Source of the DNA: Moritella sp. Urea-trap-13
GTDB taxonomy: Bacteria > Pseudomonadota > Gammaproteobacteria > Enterobacterales > Moritellaceae
Reading direction: 5' to 3'
NCBI RefSeq assembly: GCF_002836355.1
Contig: NZ_PJCA01000028.1
Span: 1 to 64,000, forward strand
Length of the DNA: 64,000 nucleotides
Under the pieces are notes generated by a model, which saw only the letters and a list, made by a program, of their open reading frames with translations, had not been told where the DNA came from and did not search any database. Of the stretch, positions 50,511 through 60,233 are shown piece by piece. The position numbers were made by a program, and so were the translations under genes. Within the stretch, counting starts at the first letter, position 1. Each line of letters opens with the position of its first letter.

Positions 50511-50736
50511 ACTTTCCAATACTCTAGCGCTAACTGAGCCTTTAAACCTCTCGATAAACTCAGCTTTCTTTCTCCTGCAATAACTTTCAATATCATCATC
50601 ACGTTGAAATAAATCCTCACAGACATACACGGGATTAAATGCTGAATATATAAGCATGTATAAACATTCATATTTAAAATATCGATAAAATACCCTACCA
50701 TGCCCAACTATTTTTTAAGAAGTAAGGGTAGCAACC

Positions 50737-52074
50737 TTGTTACATAGTATCTATTTTGCAGTGAGAATGTTCATCGTTTCGTTTGTCGTGTTAACCGTGA
50801 TGTTTCATTACATATTTTCCGCAAGTACGCTTGAAGATGAACAATCAGCAATACATCAAACCATGAACGATCTCTCTGATGCCCTACTCGAACTATCTAA
50901 CATCATCGTTATAGCAGAGAATGAAGAACTCGCATCATCAACATCACTGAATAAAAGATCTTACATTTATATGAGTAAGGCAGAGGTCGAGCCTGAAACA
51001 AGCACTGATGCCGGAACGGTAGATCTACTTTCTCAATATAAAAATGCCCTCGACCGTTTAGGCTTCATTACCACATCGTCTATTTCTGGTAACTTCATGA
51101 TTAAAGACTGGCAAGCCCACAGTGTTTTATATCGACGGAAATTAGAGCCGAGTGTAGTGAGTACTATTTTTGACTCAACTCGCTGCCGAGAACTCAATAT
51201 TTGCAAAACCAAAGTGAACAAGTACCGCGTTAGTTATATGCATGAAGACGCGCTCTCCGGTAATAAATTATTTACTATATTTAAAGGCGTGAATGAGCAT
51301 ATTGATATCGGTTTTAATGTGCACTTAAACAGTAACTCTTATTATGACGATAAGAACATATCTATCATGCCGCCTAACACCAAAAAAAATCAAAAGAATT
51401 ATGTTATCTCGGTTAAATATGCAGATTATCCCGATTCTTTATTATTTTATAGAAGTGAATATGCTGATATTGCAGATGGCATAATAGTGATAGTACAAAT
51501 ACCATTTTTATATGTACTTGATATACCTTTGAAATTTTCAGGTATATTATCTTTTTTCATCGCAATTTCAATTTTTTACTTTCATTTCATTCAACGCATT
51601 ACCTGTGAGTCTGAACTGCATAAAGAAAAATCCATGATCGATACGCTCACAAAAGCCTATAACCGACGTTATTTTGATTACTACAGTGAAGCAACTTCGT
51701 CAGGGGTATTGGCCGTTATCGATGGCAATAAAATAAAAGAAATTAATGACACCTTAGGTCACTCTGCAGGTGATAGCGCGATTAAATTGCTTGCGTCATC
51801 GGCTCAAGAAATAATAAGAGACGAAGATTACTTAATTAGAAGCGGTGGCGATGAATTTGTTATTTTGTTGAATGACTGCCCGACAATAGAAATTGCCACA
51901 GAGATCATCGAAAAAATACAAAACAGAATAATCCAAAAGTCTAAATACAAGAAAGAATTTAGAGAGCATAAGATTTCCTTTGCCTATGGTTTAACCCCTT
52001 ATTCAGAAGGTGATCTATATGATGAAATAATCGAGATGGCTGATTTTTATATGTATGAAAATAAGAACAAGTAA
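50737..52074 (+). CDS. Membrane-bound diguanylate cyclase
   Basis: A 445-residue protein. Membrane segments near residues 5-30 and 265-285 flank a periplasmic sensor of unrecognised fold. A GGDEF domain follows, with the active motif GGDEF at 370-374 and an inhibitory I-site RxxD (RDED) at 361-364, exactly five residues upstream. It should make cyclic di-GMP with feedback control. The start is TTG at 50737, with AAGGG eight bases upstream; the next in-frame ATG (50767) would cut into the first membrane segment. It is bracketed by two copies of one hairpin. Confidence 0.88.
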   Translation: MLHSIYFAVRMFIVSFVVLTVMFHYIFSASTLEDEQSAIHQTMNDLSDALLELSNIIVIAENEELASSTSLNKRSYIYMSKAEVEPETSTDAGTVDLLSQYKNALDRLGFITTSSISGNFMIKDWQAHSVLYRRKLEPSVVSTIFDSTRCRELNICKTKVNKYRVSYMHEDALSGNKLFTIFKGVNEHIDIGFNVHLNSNSYYDDKNISIMPPNTKKNQKNYVISVKYADYPDSLLFYRSEYADIADGIIVIVQIPFLYVLDIPLKFSGILSFFIAISIFYFHFIQRITCESELHKEKSMIDTLTKAYNRRYFDYYSEATSSGVLAVIDGNKIKEINDTLGHSAGDSAIKLLASSAQEIIRDEDYLIRSGGDEFVILLNDCPTIEIATEIIEKIQNRIIQKSKYKKEFREHKISFAYGLTPYSEGDLYDEIIEMADFYMYENKNK

Positions 52075-52117
52075 GCTGACTAGCAAAGCCATGGATTAAA
52101 ATTCATGGCTAATAAAA

Positions 52118-52143
52118 AAGGCGATAACTTTCGTTATCGCCTT
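52118..52143 (+). terminator. Hairpin after the diguanylate cyclase gene, copy 2
   Basis: AAGGCGATAAC (52118-52128) and GTTATCGCCTT (52133-52143) with a TTTC loop. Its 10-bp core equals the hairpin at 50487-50510. It lies between the convergent cyclase and PTS IIA genes; on the minus strand six T follow. Confidence 0.8.
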
Positions 52144-52172
52144 CTATCAATCATTCACTATCTCATTGCAAC

Positions 52173-52622
52173 TTAGTATTTCTTAAGTATCTCGATAATG
52201 TCAGCGTGGTTGTCCGCGGCGATGATAGCTTCAATATCATCATCGTTTTGGAATAACTCAGCCAGTGCCATAATGGTATTAATATGACTGTCAGAATCCA
52301 TGGCAGCTAAAGTGATTGAGAAGTACACATCACCATTATCTGTCGAACCCAAATCAACACCATTTTTAAACACCGTCAGTTGTAATCCAGCTTCATTGAC
52401 GCCATCTTCAGGGCGCGCATGCGGCATGGCAATCTTAGGTGCTAATACATAATACGGACCAATTTTTTCATGTGTCGCTTTAATCGCTTCAACATAACTT
52501 GCTGCTATTTTACCGTTTGCCAACAGGGTAGAACAAGTTAAGTCTAATGCAGCATCGACAGTCATATTTTCTTCAGTCGTAATAACAATGCCGTCATTAC
52601 CAATTAAATCAAATAGGCTCAT
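52173..52622 (-). CDS. PTS EIIA component, ascorbate (UlaC) type
   Basis: A 149-residue fructose/mannitol-type EIIA domain. The phosphorylated histidine lies in IAMPHARPEDGV, the form seen in UlaC-like proteins. It passes phosphate from HPr to EIIB. The ATG at 52622 overlaps the stop of the IIC gene as ATGA; the open frame upstream begins only with TTG. Last gene of the IIB-IIC-IIA unit. Confidence 0.85.
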   Translation of the reverse strand: MSLFDLIGNDGIVITTEENMTVDAALDLTCSTLLANGKIAASYVEAIKATHEKIGPYYVLAPKIAMPHARPEDGVNEAGLQLTVFKNGVDLGSTDNGDVYFSITLAAMDSDSHINTIMALAELFQNDDDIEAIIAADNHADIIEILKKY

Positions 52623-53875
52623 GACACCATCCAACCAAGAACAAGGCCAACAACACCAAAGTCAAAATCTGCAAACGTTGTTGCTTCAAGACCTAGACCA
52701 CCAAGCACAGGTAGCAATAACATCGGCAAGACTGAAATACACAGACCTTGAGCGAAAGAACCTAACATTGCACCGCGTAAACCACCGGTTGCGTTACCGT
52801 AAACACCAGCAGCGCCACCAACGAAAAAGTGAGGTACAACGCCAGCAACAATGACTGTCCAACCAAGTGCGCCTTGGATGCCCATCGTCAGAAGACCAGC
52901 TGCAAATGAGCATAAGAAACCAATCAAAACCGCATTAGGTGCCATAGGGAATACCATAGGGCAATCAAGTGCAGGCTTCGCGCCAGGAACTAAGGTATCT
53001 GAAATACCTTTAAATGCAGGCACGATCTCTGCAATCAGCATCTTCACACCTTGCAGTACTATGTATACACCACCGGCAAAGGTTAACGATTGCATAAACG
53101 TAAACACAACCCAGTTTTGCCCACCTGACACTGTTTCAACAAACTCACCACCGGCGAAAATAGAGGCAAGTGAGAAAAATATAGCCATTGTTGTTGCTAC
53201 AGCAACGGGAGTATCACGTAAAAACATCAGGCTTTTTGGCATTTGGATGTCTTCTGTCGATTTAGACGTATCACCAAATTTACTGCCAATATAACCAGAT
53301 ACAACATAAGACAAGGTAGAGAAGTGGCCAATCGCAAGTTGGTCTGTGCCCATCACTTTTTCAGTATATCGCTGACCAATTGCAGGCATGATCACCATCA
53401 ACGAGCCAACAATCGTGGCACCGAACGCAATCAGTGCTGTACCGGTAATGCCCGCGGTTGATAAAATTACCGCAACCAACATTGACATAAACATAGTGTG
53501 ATGGCCGGTTAAGAAAATATATTTCAACGGCGTGACACGCGCTAAAATAATATTCACCACGAATGCGAAGAACATAATGAGTGCCATTTCATAACCAAAC
53601 GCTTGTTGTGCTAATGCCACAATTGCTTCGTTATTTGGAATAACACCTTGTACACCAAAAGCTTCAGTAAATACCACAGAGAAATTATTCAGTGCGCCAA
53701 CTAGCGCGCCAGCACCAAAACCTAGGATTAGGAATCCCATTACGGTTTTAATAGTGCCTTTTAAAATCGTAGAAACATCTGCTTTTTGTGCCACTAAGCC
53801 GATAAAAGCAATAAGGCCAACCATGATTGCAGGCTCTTTTAATAAGCCGAGCATGAATTCAAAAAAGTTAATCAT
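52619..53875 (-). CDS. PTS EIIC component, ascorbate (UlaA) type
   Basis: A 418-residue membrane permease of the L-ascorbate PTS family (KADVSTILKGTIKTVMGFLILGFGAGALVGAL, LTGHHTMFMSMLV, GAKPALDCPMVFPMAPNAVLIGF). About 11 hydrophobic segments are visible. E. coli UlaA is about 465 residues, so this is a shorter relative. The substrate is uncertain: no ascorbate catabolic genes are nearby. Confidence 0.85.
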   Translation of the reverse strand: MINFFEFMLGLLKEPAIMVGLIAFIGLVAQKADVSTILKGTIKTVMGFLILGFGAGALVGALNNFSVVFTEAFGVQGVIPNNEAIVALAQQAFGYEMALIMFFAFVVNIILARVTPLKYIFLTGHHTMFMSMLVAVILSTAGITGTALIAFGATIVGSLMVIMPAIGQRYTEKVMGTDQLAIGHFSTLSYVVSGYIGSKFGDTSKSTEDIQMPKSLMFLRDTPVAVATTMAIFFSLASIFAGGEFVETVSGGQNWVVFTFMQSLTFAGGVYIVLQGVKMLIAEIVPAFKGISDTLVPGAKPALDCPMVFPMAPNAVLIGFLCSFAAGLLTMGIQGALGWTVIVAGVVPHFFVGGAAGVYGNATGGLRGAMLGSFAQGLCISVLPMLLLPVLGGLGLEATTFADFDFGVVGLVLGWMVS

Positions 53876-53885
53876 AATGTTAGCC

Positions 53886-54155
53886 TTAGATGAAAGTTTT
53901 TAGTTGTGCTTCGATAGATGCTTTGTCGAAAATATTAACTAGTTTGATAATATTCACCTTACCCGCTTCTTCTAGCTGCGTAGCAACGTCTGTTGCCGCA
54001 ACCCAAATATCTGCTTGGCTTGATGCTGCAGAAGATAAATCTTCGTGATCAATTTCAGCTTCAAGACCTAATTTTTTCACCACATCTTTAACAGCCATTT
54101 CCATCATTAATGACGTGCCCAAACCGTTACCGCATACAACTAATATTTTTTTCAT
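53886..54155 (-). CDS. PTS EIIB component, ascorbate (UlaB) type
   Basis: An 89-residue EIIB of the lactose/ascorbate fold. The phospho-cysteine is Cys8 in KKILVVCGNGLGTSLMMEM. It receives phosphate from the EIIA and hands it to the sugar in the EIIC. It heads the three-gene unit, 10 bases before the EIIC gene. Confidence 0.87.
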   Translation of the reverse strand: MKKILVVCGNGLGTSLMMEMAVKDVVKKLGLEAEIDHEDLSSAASSQADIWVAATDVATQLEEAGKVNIIKLVNIFDKASIEAQLKTFI

Positions 54156-54459
54156 GATATTTGATCTCTATTTGGGTTAACGCTACTGCAAAATTGCATT
54201 GGCTAACATGTATGGCTGGAGCATAACTGAATGAGGCGAAATCAAATAAGATTTACGTCACAAAACCACAATGAACTTGCGACGCAGATCTCTAAAACGG
54301 GTATTTGTATTAGAAGTGTGATTTGTAACATAAAAAATGAAAGGCAAAGACGAGAAAAGATTTTAGCTTATTTACACAGAGGTACTAAAAAACAAAGAGG
54401 CAAGGTAAAAATCAAAAATATCAATACCTTAAAGATTTATCAATGACATATTAATAGTT
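54156..54459. other. Gap upstream of the PTS unit
   Basis: 304 bases between the PTS IIB start and the end of the next minus-strand gene. A 71-codon plus-strand ORF (54231-54446) is present but has no recognisable features and poor start context. The PTS promoter should lie here; no clear regulator site was recognised. Confidence 0.5.
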
Positions 54460-54930
54460 TCACTTACCATAATCAGTCAACATTTTCTTAACCATAGTAT
54501 TAACACTTTTGTTGCGTTTTGTTAAATCTTTCAATGAGGTAGGCGCACTTGTAGCTGATTTTAGACTTTCTATTTCCGCCGACTTATCTTTCATCTTTTG
54601 TACTGCAGGCAGTAGCATGCGGATCTCTTCATTTTGCTCATTGGTCATTAACACGATGTTTTCAGATTCGACTTTGGTAATCGTCAACCAACCATGTTTG
54701 ATTGAGTGCACTCGTTCGCCAACCATAATAGATTCAGGCGGAATGTCACGATCAGGCACATTACCACTTCTTAATTTAGTTGCGCTAATAGCACGAATAT
54801 TACCGGTGTTTTCAAACGCGACAATCACAGTATGGCAATTATAATATTCAACAATATTCACATAACCATATTTATTGGTTTTAAATTTAGCTCCGTTGTA
54901 CATGTCCTGTGGAGCAGCCATCTTTTTCAC
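54460..54930 (-). CDS. Small protein with a phage-endonuclease-associated module
   Basis: A 156-residue protein. Residues about 11-66 (YNGAKFKTNKYGYVNIVEYY, VIVAFENTGNIRAISATKLR, SGNVPD) match a short beta-rich module that often precedes HNH/AP2 domains in phage endonucleases and other phage proteins. A weaker second copy may follow (GERVHSIKHGWLTITKVESEN). No nuclease motif is present. The tail is charged and helical. The start is GTG at 54930 with AAAGGA eight bases upstream. The function is unknown; a phage or mobile origin is inferred. Confidence 0.7.
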   Translation of the reverse strand: MKKMAAPQDMYNGAKFKTNKYGYVNIVEYYNCHTVIVAFENTGNIRAISATKLRSGNVPDRDIPPESIMVGERVHSIKHGWLTITKVESENIVLMTNEQNEEIRMLLPAVQKMKDKSAEIESLKSATSAPTSLKDLTKRNKSVNTMVKKMLTDYGK

Positions 54931-55152
54931 TATTTAGTTCCTTTATACGTTTAGATGATGAATTGATTGGTGATAATTATCTAACCATTGTTAAATAGAT
55001 GATAGCACAACCGCTGAAACGAATAATCACAATAAAAGTTCACCGCTCGCTAGATCAAGTAGCAACTTCTTGTTTTTTAGGAACTCATTCGGGCAAAATT
55101 CGAATAAATTACTATCAGGAAAGTCATTGCGGTAAAGCTATTGCGATGGAGT

Positions 55153-56565
55153 TTATTCTTCTGCCGATAATTTCTTTAACCGCTTACTTAACGCTGGCTG
55201 AGAGATCCCAAGCAAACGAGCCGCTAGCGACTGATTGCCCTTGGCACGTTTCATCGCCTCATCAACCAAGAAATCGGTAGATTGTTTTAAGGTAGGCAAG
55301 GTAGAAAACCCACTAAATAGCGGTTCAGTCTGACGAGCTAATGCATTAACTTCAGGCAGGGTATCGATAACTTTTTTAAATGCCTGCATCGACAATATAC
55401 CGGACTGATGGGTACTCATCGCATCATAAGCCATTGCCCGTAATTCCCTTATATTCCCGGGAAAATCATAATTATCGAGTAACAACAGCAGTTCAGCGGG
55501 TATCGTCGCCATCGGTTTAGCAAACTCACTGGCCGCCAGAGCCAGGAAATGTTCCAGCAACAGCGGGATGTCTGCTTTGCGTTCTTTCAAGGCTGGAATA
55601 TCTACGTGATGTATTTTCAGTCGGTAATATAAATCATTACGAAACTTGCTCTGATCCTTCTTTTTGTGTAAATCCTGATGCGTGGCAGCAATGACCCTGG
55701 CGTTGATTCTTTTTGGTATGTCACTGCCAACGGGGTAATACTCGCCCTCTTGCAACAGACGTAATAACTTAACTTGTGAGGCCATGCTTAAATCGCCAAT
55801 CTCATCAAGGAATAGCGTGCCACCGGATGCACACTCAATCATGCCTTGTCGGGCCTTATCTGCCCCCGTGAAAGCACCACGTTTATGACCAAATAAGGTA
55901 TCAGCAAACAAGTTATCATCGAGCCCGGCAACATTGACACAAACCAGCTCCCCCAAACAACCGCTGGTTTCATGAATTGCACGGGCGATTAATTCTTTAC
56001 CGACACCGCTCTCCCCGGTGATTAATATCGGTTGTTGGCTCTTGGATATCGATTCGATATATTGGAAGATTGAATGCATTTGATTATCGACGCTGATAAT
56101 TTTTGCAAATGCTTGGTGCAACGTATTTTTATTGTCGAGCAAGCAACCACGCATCGCTTCATTTTCTAGGCCTAACTCCTGAAATCGGATCACCCGCATG
56201 ATGCTGCCACCTAAACGCTCAGGCTCTTCTGTTTTAACATGATAATCATAAGCACCCGATTTTATGCATTGCACCGCCGTGGTGATCTGGTTTAATCCAC
56301 TGATGATAATGACCGATATATGCGGGTATAACTCGACGATTTGGAGCAGTAACTCATCCCCCGAAAGGTGCGGCATATTCAAATCAAGTAACACCACCCT
56401 GACATTGCCATCCGCCAGTTGTCCAAGAACATCTCTGCTGTCTGCACATTGAATAATATTGTTTACCCCGCAATAACGTTCAATCGCAAAACTGATACTG
56501 CGTAAAAAACTAACGTCGTCATCGCAAATTAACACCTGAAAAGCCGGATATAGACTGGGGCTCAT
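55153..56565 (-). CDS. Sigma-54-dependent response regulator (NtrC/DctD type)
   Basis: A 470-residue regulator. The receiver domain has CDDD and phospho-acceptor Asp61 ([17 protein letters not shown]). The AAA+ domain has [17 protein letters not shown] and the sigma-54 contact loop GAFTGA. A Fis-type helix-turn-helix ends the protein ([25 protein letters not shown]). The ATGA overlap with the kinase gene shows tight coupling. A sigma-54 type promoter before aspA is the natural target. Confidence 0.92.
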   Translation of the reverse strand: MSPSLYPAFQVLICDDDVSFLRSISFAIERYCGVNNIIQCADSRDVLGQLADGNVRVVLLDLNMPHLSGDELLLQIVELYPHISVIIISGLNQITTAVQCIKSGAYDYHVKTEEPERLGGSIMRVIRFQELGLENEAMRGCLLDNKNTLHQAFAKIISVDNQMHSIFQYIESISKSQQPILITGESGVGKELIARAIHETSGCLGELVCVNVAGLDDNLFADTLFGHKRGAFTGADKARQGMIECASGGTLFLDEIGDLSMASQVKLLRLLQEGEYYPVGSDIPKRINARVIAATHQDLHKKKDQSKFRNDLYYRLKIHHVDIPALKERKADIPLLLEHFLALAASEFAKPMATIPAELLLLLDNYDFPGNIRELRAMAYDAMSTHQSGILSMQAFKKVIDTLPEVNALARQTEPLFSGFSTLPTLKQSTDFLVDEAMKRAKGNQSLAARLLGISQPALSKRLKKLSAEE

Positions 56566-58232
56566 AATGCATCCTCTTTATGTTTTAAGGGCAATGACAG
56601 TTTCACTGTTGTACCTTTACCTTCCATGGACCTAAAATCAAGCACACCTTGATGATCTCTGACGATACCAGCCGAAACCGATAAGCCTAATCCCATCCCG
56701 CCCTGCTCTCGCTTGCTAGTAAAAAATGGGTCGGTTAATTTACTTAAATCATCTTCGTTTATACCAATACCATGATCTGTAATGGTAAAAACAACATGCT
56801 GCTGTGCATCGTCATATAAGGTTCTGATACTAATTTTTTGTTCTTTATCATTCAATGCCTGACAAGCATTAAGGATCAAATTAATAATCACTTGTTCAAT
56901 GCGTTGCCCCGAGCCCTTAAAAAGCGGCAGGTTATCACTGTAATGCACCTCAAAATCATTCGTCGATTGCTTGATCTGATTGGCGACTAAACGCATTGAT
57001 ACTTCGACTAATTTGTTTAAATCAAGTAACTCGTTAAGCTCGAGATCGGAGCTATCTTTACTGGCAAAGTGTTTTAAATCTTCGACTATGGCCCTAATTT
57101 TTCGACTGGCAATATGCATATCTTCCAGGGTTTCCGGAAACATTGTTTTCAACCGAGTATAATCGACCCCAGCTAACATCAAGCCGCCTTGCTCTGCCTG
57201 GTACTCATCTAATATTTCTTCAATTTGTTTAAATACATCTCTAACAAAAGGAAAATTGAGGGTTAAGATCCCGCAAGGGTTGTTGATCTCATGCGCGACA
57301 CCCGAGACTAAGACGCCCAAAGACGCCATTTTGTCGGCATGCAGCAATTGCAATTGTTGGGCTTTCAGCTCTTGGGTTCGGCTTTCTACCTTTTTGCGCA
57401 ATGCTCTATTCCAGATAGCGATACCAGTGCTAACAAAAATCAACATCACCGCAATAGCGGCAGCAATTAAACCGAACCGAGTCCAAGGCGAGCGTTGTAA
57501 TGCACCAAACCACTTTTCATAAATGGCTTGCTGACGCCCGGTATTTTTCAAAATAGCCAACCCCTGGGAAAATTTAGACAGCAATTCTTCATTGCCCTTT
57601 TTTACCGCATAGCCATATTTATTGGTCCCTTCAATGCTGTAGACGGGTTTAATATTTGATAAACCAAGTTCTTGACTCAAGTACAAGCCCGGCAAATTAG
57701 ACACTACGGCATAATCATGTTTACCGGAAGCCAGTAAGCGCAGGGCATCAGCATGAGTATCAACCGGGATCAGTTCAATCAGCTTATCGACGTTCACTAA
57801 CAAATCATACATGGAGCCGTTACGCTGCACGATAACTTGATGATTTTTCAAACCGGCTAAAGACTCGAGAATGGGGCGGTCATTACGGGCAAACACCGAC
57901 TGATTTACAAAGGTGTGGGGGCTAAATGCATAAAGGTGCGTGCGTTGTTTTGAGGCGGCCATGCCTTGTACAATATCAATTTCACCGCGATCAAATAATT
58001 CACGGATCTCCCCCCATGTACCGAGCCGGAATTCAATATCCATGCCCATAACCGCGGCAATCTCTTGGCTGAGTTCGACATTATAGCCACTACTTACTCC
58101 ATCTTTATCAATAAACTCATAGGGTGGATAATCATAATCACCGCCAATAATAATACGCTTACTTGTTACAGTGGTTTCATCTGCCATGACAGAAAAAACA
58201 GCCACACAGCAGAACCACAAGCTCTTTAGCAT
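56562..58232 (-). CDS. Sensor histidine kinase with an amino-acid-binding periplasmic domain
   Basis: A 556-residue hybrid sensor. A signal peptide (LKSLWFCCVAVFSVMA) is followed by a periplasmic solute-binding family 3 domain (about 20-250: GGDYDYPPYEFIDKDGVSSGYNVELSQEI, GYAVKKGNEELL). A membrane segment (about 258-280) leads to the kinase core with GVAHEINNPCGILTLNF, LNACQALND, DHGIG and GMGLGLS. The sensor type usually binds amino acids or related acids. ATG 58232 is chosen; a TTG at 58277 would add 15 residues and neither has good ribosome binding site spacing. Confidence 0.88.
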   Translation of the reverse strand: MLKSLWFCCVAVFSVMADETTVTSKRIIIGGDYDYPPYEFIDKDGVSSGYNVELSQEIAAVMGMDIEFRLGTWGEIRELFDRGEIDIVQGMAASKQRTHLYAFSPHTFVNQSVFARNDRPILESLAGLKNHQVIVQRNGSMYDLLVNVDKLIELIPVDTHADALRLLASGKHDYAVVSNLPGLYLSQELGLSNIKPVYSIEGTNKYGYAVKKGNEELLSKFSQGLAILKNTGRQQAIYEKWFGALQRSPWTRFGLIAAAIAVMLIFVSTGIAIWNRALRKKVESRTQELKAQQLQLLHADKMASLGVLVSGVAHEINNPCGILTLNFPFVRDVFKQIEEILDEYQAEQGGLMLAGVDYTRLKTMFPETLEDMHIASRKIRAIVEDLKHFASKDSSDLELNELLDLNKLVEVSMRLVANQIKQSTNDFEVHYSDNLPLFKGSGQRIEQVIINLILNACQALNDKEQKISIRTLYDDAQQHVVFTITDHGIGINEDDLSKLTDPFFTSKREQGGMGLGLSVSAGIVRDHQGVLDFRSMEGKGTTVKLSLPLKHKEDAL

Positions 58233-58373
58233 GCTCCGGATAACGTCAAATGATTCACGGTGATTATTAGTTCTCAAATTATATTCGCAACCCTGATTGT
58301 TTTAATAAGTATAATATTCTTGAGGCACTGCGCAAACTGCAAGGCAATGCCATCATAGTTAGTATAGTGTTAG

Positions 58374-60068
58374 CTAGAGTGTGATCCTACGGTAGTCACG
58401 ATACCTCGGTAACCAAAAATTTTCTTCGATCGCTGCCGCAAGTTGTTTATCGCTTAGTCGCAATGCCCAACCTTGTTGAATAGCTACCTTTGCAACAGCA
58501 AATGCGATGCGCTTACTTAACTGAGCAATATTAGTAATTGGCGGTAATAAACAACCTTCACCGTGGTTAGCCAGCGGCGACTCATTAGCTAAGCATAAGC
58601 TCGTCGCCATCAGCATTTCATCCGTTACCCGTTTCGCGCCACAAGCAATGATCCCCAAGCCAAGCCCTGGAAAAATATAGCTATTGTTACATTGAGGAAT
58701 AATGTAACTCTGACCTTGGTATTCGACTGGTTCAAATGGACTGCCAGTGGCAACAATAGCCTGTCCTTGCGTCCAATTAATTATTTGTTCCGGGGTCGCT
58801 TCAACCAGCTTAGACGGATTACTCAGTGGCAGAATAATCGGTTTTTCGCATCCTTGGCGCATCGTTTTAATCACCTGTTCGGTGAATAAGCCTGACTGAC
58901 CAGAGACACCAATTAACACCGTAGGTTGGGCATTTTTCATCACTTCAAACAATGTGGCATAATCGCCCTGAGTTTGCCATGCTGCCAATGCCTGCGCTGA
59001 ATGCACCAGTTTTTGTTGGAAATCACGTAACTCAGGCATGCCGTCGGTAAGTAATCCAAAACGGTCAACCATATAAACTTGACTACGCGCTTGTTGCTCG
59101 CTAATTCCCTCAGCACGCATTTGCATAATAATTTGCTCTGCAATACCACAACCCGCAGAACCCGCGCCGACAAAGGTCACTCTTTGTTCCGACAGTTTAC
59201 TGTCATTAGCACGACAGGCCGCTAACAATGAACCGACAGTAACGGCTGCAGTACCCTGAATATCATCATTAAAACAGCATAATTCATCGCGATAACGTTC
59301 GAGTAAAGGCATGGCTTTGGGCTGAGCGAAATCTTCAAATTGCAACAATACATTTGGCCAACGACGTTTCACCGCTTGAATGAAACATTCAACAAATTCA
59401 AAATATTCATAATTACTGATCCGAGGATGGCTACTGCCCATGTACATCGGATTATCGAGGAGTGACTGATTATTTGTGCCTACATCTAATGTCACGGGCA
59501 AGGTATAGGCAGGGCTAATACCACCACAAGCGGTATAAAGAGACAATTTACCAATTGGAATACCCATGCCACCGATGCCCTGATCACCGAGGCCAAGAAT
59601 GCGTTCACCGTCAGTCACAACGATCACTTTTACTTTATTTTTAGTCGCGTTATGTAAAATATCATCGATTTGGTGACGCTGTTCATAGGAGATAAATAAG
59701 CCTCTGGCACAGCGATAAATATCTGAAAATTGCTCGCAGGCATCACCCACAGTTGGGGTGTAAATAATCGGCATCATTTCATCGATATGCTGCTCAATTA
59801 AGTGGTAATAAAGTGTCTCATTGGTATCTTGCATACGTCTAAGATAAATGTGCTTGTCGAGCGGTTGTTGAAAACTAGAGTACTGCTGATAAGCCCGCTG
59901 CGCCTGCTCTTCAATTGTTTCCACCAAGGGCGGTAATAAACCGTCAAGATTAAAATAAGCGCGTTCTCGTTCGCTAAAAGCACTACCTTTATTCAGTAAC
60001 GGCGTCTCCAATAATGATGGACCGGCATAGGGTATATATAAGGGGAGATAGGGATTATTGTTGTTCAT
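58374..60068 (-). CDS. maeA: NAD-dependent malic enzyme
   Basis: A 564-residue malate dehydrogenase (decarboxylating), the same length as E. coli SfcA/Mae[22 protein letters not shown] occurs as [61 protein letters not shown] and [15 protein letters not shown] follow. It converts malate to pyruvate, CO2 and NADH. ATG 60068 has AAGG eight bases upstream. Next to aspartase and an acidic amino acid carrier, it would drain the fumarate formed from aspartate through malate to pyruvate. Confidence 0.94.
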   Translation of the reverse strand: MNNNNPYLPLYIPYAGPSLLETPLLNKGSAFSERERAYFNLDGLLPPLVETIEEQAQRAYQQYSSFQQPLDKHIYLRRMQDTNETLYYHLIEQHIDEMMPIIYTPTVGDACEQFSDIYRCARGLFISYEQRHQIDDILHNATKNKVKVIVVTDGERILGLGDQGIGGMGIPIGKLSLYTACGGISPAYTLPVTLDVGTNNQSLLDNPMYMGSSHPRISNYEYFEFVECFIQAVKRRWPNVLLQFEDFAQPKAMPLLERYRDELCCFNDDIQGTAAVTVGSLLAACRANDSKLSEQRVTFVGAGSAGCGIAEQIIMQMRAEGISEQQARSQVYMVDRFGLLTDGMPELRDFQQKLVHSAQALAAWQTQGDYATLFEVMKNAQPTVLIGVSGQSGLFTEQVIKTMRQGCEKPIILPLSNPSKLVEATPEQIINWTQGQAIVATGSPFEPVEYQGQSYIIPQCNNSYIFPGLGLGIIACGAKRVTDEMLMATSLCLANESPLANHGEGCLLPPITNIAQLSKRIAFAVAKVAIQQGWALRLSDKQLAAAIEENFWLPRYRDYRRITL

Positions 60069-60233
60069 ACTGCAAACCTTAATGAATAAATAAGCGGCCG
60101 GAATATGCATTGCCAGCCGCTATTTAGTTGAATAATTAATGAGTGTGAGACTTAAAATTGCATATTCAGGTTTACCTGAACACAGTCTCTGCCAGCATGA
60201 TTGGTCAGGATGCTCTCATTAAAATTGTCGGCA

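Noticed and set aside
50483-50707. 74-codon minus-strand ORF between yicC and the diguanylate cyclase
   Set aside because: Its end overlaps the terminator-like hairpin after yicC and the product shows no domain.
54231-54446. 71-codon plus-strand ORF upstream of the PTS unit
   Set aside because: No recognisable motif, lysine/asparagine-rich composition as expected from AT-rich intergenic DNA, and no convincing ribosome binding site.
54999-55280. 93-codon plus-strand ORF
   Set aside because: Its second half lies antisense to the C-terminus of the NtrC-type regulator and the product resembles no protein; more likely chance.
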